The notes under the pieces are model-generated. The model saw nothing but the letters and a program-made list of their open reading frames with translations, was not told the origin of the DNA and did no database searches. The translations under genes and the position numbers were made by a program. A stretch of 64,000 nt of DNA from Bacteroidaceae bacterium (lineage in GTDB: Bacteria; Bacteroidota; Bacteroidia; Bacteroidales; Bacteroidaceae): assembly GCA_017464345.1 (NCBI GenBank), contig JAFUAH010000019.1, positions 45,898 through 109,897 on the forward strand, read 5' to 3'. Position 1 is the first letter of the stretch, and the number at the start of each line of letters is the position of its first letter. Shown piece after piece: positions 62,198 through 64,000 of the stretch.

Positions 62198-62371
62198 ATG
62201 AAAGAACAAGTATTACAAGCCATGCGCGAGGCAGGCAAGCCCGTCTCCGCCGGTGACGTGACCAAGGCACTCGGAGCCGACCGCAAGGAGGTGGATAAGG
62301 CCTTCGCTGAACTGAAGAAGGAGGGCGCCATCGTGTCGCCCGTCCGCTGCAAGTGGGCACCTGCTGAGTAA
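62198..62371 (+). CDS. 57-residue winged-helix-like regulator
   Basis: MKEQVLQAMREAGKPVSAGD followed by VTKALGADRKEVDKAFAEL and KKEGAIVSPVRCKWAPAE, ending with TAA at 62369-62371. This reads as a helix-turn-helix with a short beta wing, like a stand-alone MarR/ScpB-type DNA-binding domain. It lies between the flavoprotein and transporter genes (5 bp before the latter) and may regulate the operon. Confidence 0.8.
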   Translation: MKEQVLQAMREAGKPVSAGDVTKALGADRKEVDKAFAELKKEGAIVSPVRCKWAPAE

Positions 62372-62376
62372 CGCGG

Positions 62377-63153
62377 ATGGCACTCCTTATCGGCCTTCTC
62401 ATACCCCTCTTGGGCACCATGCTCGGGGCGGCATTCGTCTTCTTCATGCAGGACGAAATGTCGCCTCGTCTGCAAAAGACGCTCCTGGGCTTTGCCTCGG
62501 GCGTCATGGTGGCCGCCTCCGTGTGGTCGCTCCTGATTCCTGCTATTGACATGGGGGCCGACAGCGGGCGCTGGGCCGTCCTCCCCGCCTGCGTGGGCTT
62601 CCTGCTGGGCATCGGCTTCCTGCTGCTCATCGACGAACTGACGCCCCACCTCCACATCGGCACCGAAACCCCCGAAGGCCCCCGCAGCCGCCTCTCGCGG
62701 ACGGCCATGCTCGCCCTGGCCGTCACCATCCACAACCTGCCCGAGGGCATGGCCGTCGGCGTGGTCTTTGCCGGAGCCGAGCAGGGCATGGCAGGCATCT
62801 CGCTCGCGTCCGCCGTGGCCGTCTCGCTGGGCATCGCCATACAGAACGTGCCCGAGGGAGCCATCATCTCCATGCCCATGCGAGCGGCCGGAAACTCCCG
62901 GTGGCGCTCGTTCCTGATTGGTAGCCTCAGCGGAGCCGTGGAGCCCGTCGGCGGCCTGGCCGTCGTCGTGCTGGCATCGCTGATGGTGCCCGCCCTTCCC
63001 TATCTGCTGGCCTTCGCCGCCGGAGCCATGTTCTACGTCGTCGTGGAGGAACTCATCCCCGAAGCCTCGGAGGGCAAGCACTCCAACCTCAGCACCATCG
63101 GCTTTGCCCTTGGCTTCGTACTGATGATGGTGCTCGACGTGGTCATGGGGTAG
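62377..63153 (+). CDS. ZIP family metal transporter
   Basis: A 258-residue membrane protein with about eight helices. The metal-binding helices carry HNLPEGMAVGVVFAGAEQG and QNVPEGAIISMPMRAAG, the ZIP signature (HNxPEG), and a later VVVEELIPEA. It would import Zn2+, Fe2+ or Mn2+. The His/acid-rich loop TPHLHIGTETPEG lies between helices. Its presence beside a ferritin-like protein suggests metal homeostasis. Confidence 0.88.
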   Translation: MALLIGLLIPLLGTMLGAAFVFFMQDEMSPRLQKTLLGFASGVMVAASVWSLLIPAIDMGADSGRWAVLPACVGFLLGIGFLLLIDELTPHLHIGTETPEGPRSRLSRTAMLALAVTIHNLPEGMAVGVVFAGAEQGMAGISLASAVAVSLGIAIQNVPEGAIISMPMRAAGNSRWRSFLIGSLSGAVEPVGGLAVVVLASLMVPALPYLLAFAAGAMFYVVVEELIPEASEGKHSNLSTIGFALGFVLMMVLDVVMG

Positions 63154-63195
63154 ATTAAAAGTTGAAAAGATTAAAAGAATAAAAAGTTAAAGATT

Positions 63196-63738
63196 ATGGC
63201 AAAGATTTATGACTTCAAGGCTCTGTCGAGCCGAGGAAAAGAGATTGACTTCAAGGCGTTCGAGGGCAAGGTGCTGCTCATCGTCAACACGGCCAGCAAG
63301 TGCGGCTTCACCCCCCAGTTCGCAGGGCTGGAAGCACTGAACAAGAAGTATCAGGACAAAGGGCTGGTTGTCATCGGCTTCCCCTGCAACCAGTTCAAGG
63401 AGCAAGACCCCGAGGGCGACGCGAAAATCGAAGAGTTCTGCCAACTGAACTACGGCGTCACCTTCCAAATCATGAAGAAGACCGACGTCAACGGCCCCCA
63501 AGCCGAACCCATCTTCGAGTACCTGAAGGCCCAGGCCCCCACCGAGGAGTACCACGGCCTGAAGGCCAAGGCCACCCACGCCCTGCTCAAGAAACTCAGC
63601 ACCAGCGTCGAGAAGGACAGCGACATCCTCTGGAACTTCACCAAGTTCCTCATCTCCAGGGACGGCGAGACCGTCAAGCGCTATGCGCCCACGACCGACC
63701 CGAAGGACTTCGAGGCCGACATCGAGGCCATGCTCTAA
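63196..63738 (+). CDS. glutathione peroxidase family protein
   Basis: A 180-residue thioredoxin-fold peroxidase. The peroxidatic cysteine is C36 in NTASKCGFTPQF, followed by LVVIGFPCNQFKEQDPEG (with the resolving-type cysteine) and WNFTKFLISRDGETVKRYAPTTDP with the conserved Trp and Asn. Such bacterial enzymes usually take electrons from thioredoxin. It is 42 bp after the transporter gene and ends the string. Confidence 0.92.
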   Translation: MAKIYDFKALSSRGKEIDFKAFEGKVLLIVNTASKCGFTPQFAGLEALNKKYQDKGLVVIGFPCNQFKEQDPEGDAKIEEFCQLNYGVTFQIMKKTDVNGPQAEPIFEYLKAQAPTEEYHGLKAKATHALLKKLSTSVEKDSDILWNFTKFLISRDGETVKRYAPTTDPKDFEADIEAML

Positions 63739-63804
63739 AAGTGAATCTATCTTTTTAACCTCAATCGGTCATTAAAAGCTTCTACTGACCGTTTAGGGTT
63801 AGAT

Positions 63805-63843
63805 AAAAATCGAGGGTACGCTTATGACGTACCCTCGATTTTT
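63805..63843 (+). terminator. terminator of the metal/redox operon
   Basis: A 16-bp inverted repeat, AAAAATCGAGGGTACG (63805-63820) with its complement at 63828-63843, 7-base loop, T run in the arm. Confidence 0.8.
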
Positions 63844-63860
63844 ATTTTTCAGTATTCAAA

Positions 63861-64000
63861 TTTAGTGGTGTCCGCTAAAACTTTTTGAACCCTATATAAA
63901 TTTAGGTCGAGTCCCTCGCTTGGAACTCGACCTTTTTTGTTACCTTTGTTTTTACCACAAAACATCAATAACATGAACAAAGGTACACATTTTATCGGAC
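63861..64000 (+). mobile_element. left end of an insertion sequence (IS4/DUF4372-like)
   Basis: The sequence changes at about 63861 to TTTAGTGGTGTCCGCTAAAAC, which resembles the terminal repeat (GTGTCCGnTAAAA) of Bacteroidales IS4-type elements. A hairpin GGTCGAGT/ACTCGACC plus T6 (63905-63938) would block incoming transcription, then TACCTTTG (63941-63948) and the ATG of the transposase follow. The right end is outside the window, so the exact boundary and target duplication are not known. Confidence 0.7.
63973..64000 (+). CDS. transposase, first 9 residues
   Basis: The ATG at 63973 opens MNKGTHFIG, which resembles the N-terminus of IS4-family DUF4372 transposases of Bacteroidales. The gene continues beyond the window; the family call rests on this short start and the surrounding IS end. 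Confidence 0.55.

Overview
The window looks like a chromosomal stretch from a Bacteroidales bacterium of the Prevotella/Segatella type. The signs are: promoters of the Bacteroidota form (TAnnTTTG, often with TTTG about 19-20 bp upstream), secreted proteins ending in a GRRV...GLYIVNGKK-type C-terminal sorting domain, gldE next to ssb, trp genes in the order trpBEGDCFA, an EF-G paralog of the Bacteroides EF-G2 type, NhaD, RprXY and many DUF families typical of the phylum. Most genes are GC-rich; the segment at about 42.7-45.8 kb is visibly AT-rich and looks acquired.

Layout. 0-6.4 kb: the rpsF-rpsR-rplI ribosomal operon, a tiny membrane protein, the two-component pair RprX/RprY and an EF-G paralog lacking the catalytic histidine of its GTPase. 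6.4-13 kb: a large palindrome, hemW, a DUF4827-like lipoprotein, nrnA, a secreted endonuclease I and nhaD. 13-19.5 kb: a complete tryptophan operon converging on gldE-ssb (19.6-21.4 kb). 21.5-28.6 kb: large secreted multidomain proteins, a YhcH/DUF386 protein and a structured RNA element (25.5-25.65 kb). 28.6-31.4 kb: nrdD-nrdG. 31.5-34.1 kb: an SPFH/RHH operon with a palindromic operator, and a DUF4143 ATPase. 34.2-36.4 kb: a tRNA-flanked segment with an ORF6N remnant and a second DUF4143 ATPase, bounded by copies of the 3' end of tRNA-Asp. 36.36-36.95 kb: six tRNAs (Val, Arg, Tyr, Asp, Gly, Asp) on the minus strand. 37-42 kb: a small secreted protein, pfkA, rpsA, rnz. 42.1-45.8 kb: a RelE/ParE-type toxin-antitoxin pair, then a 400-nt structured leader and three secreted proteins of unknown role. 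45.9-49.3 kb: an L,D-transpeptidase, an ECF sigma factor, a membrane protein and a CpxP-like protein. 49.4-61 kb: mazG, valS, an SF1 helicase, a DUF2147 protein, a phosphopantetheinyl transferase, two envelope proteins, an N-acylglucosamine 2-epimerase and an AraC regulator. 61.3-63.7 kb: a likely metal/redox operon. 63.86 kb to the end: the left end of an insertion sequence.

The strongest leads for something new are the self-contained structured RNA upstream of a 1203-aa secreted protein, the long structured leader ahead of the AT-rich operon, a ~145-residue module present five times in three neighbouring secreted proteins, the tRNA-Asp-associated island, and several promoters whose -7 box lies only a few bases before the start codon (predicted leaderless mRNAs). 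All family names come from motif reading by eye; no database search was run.
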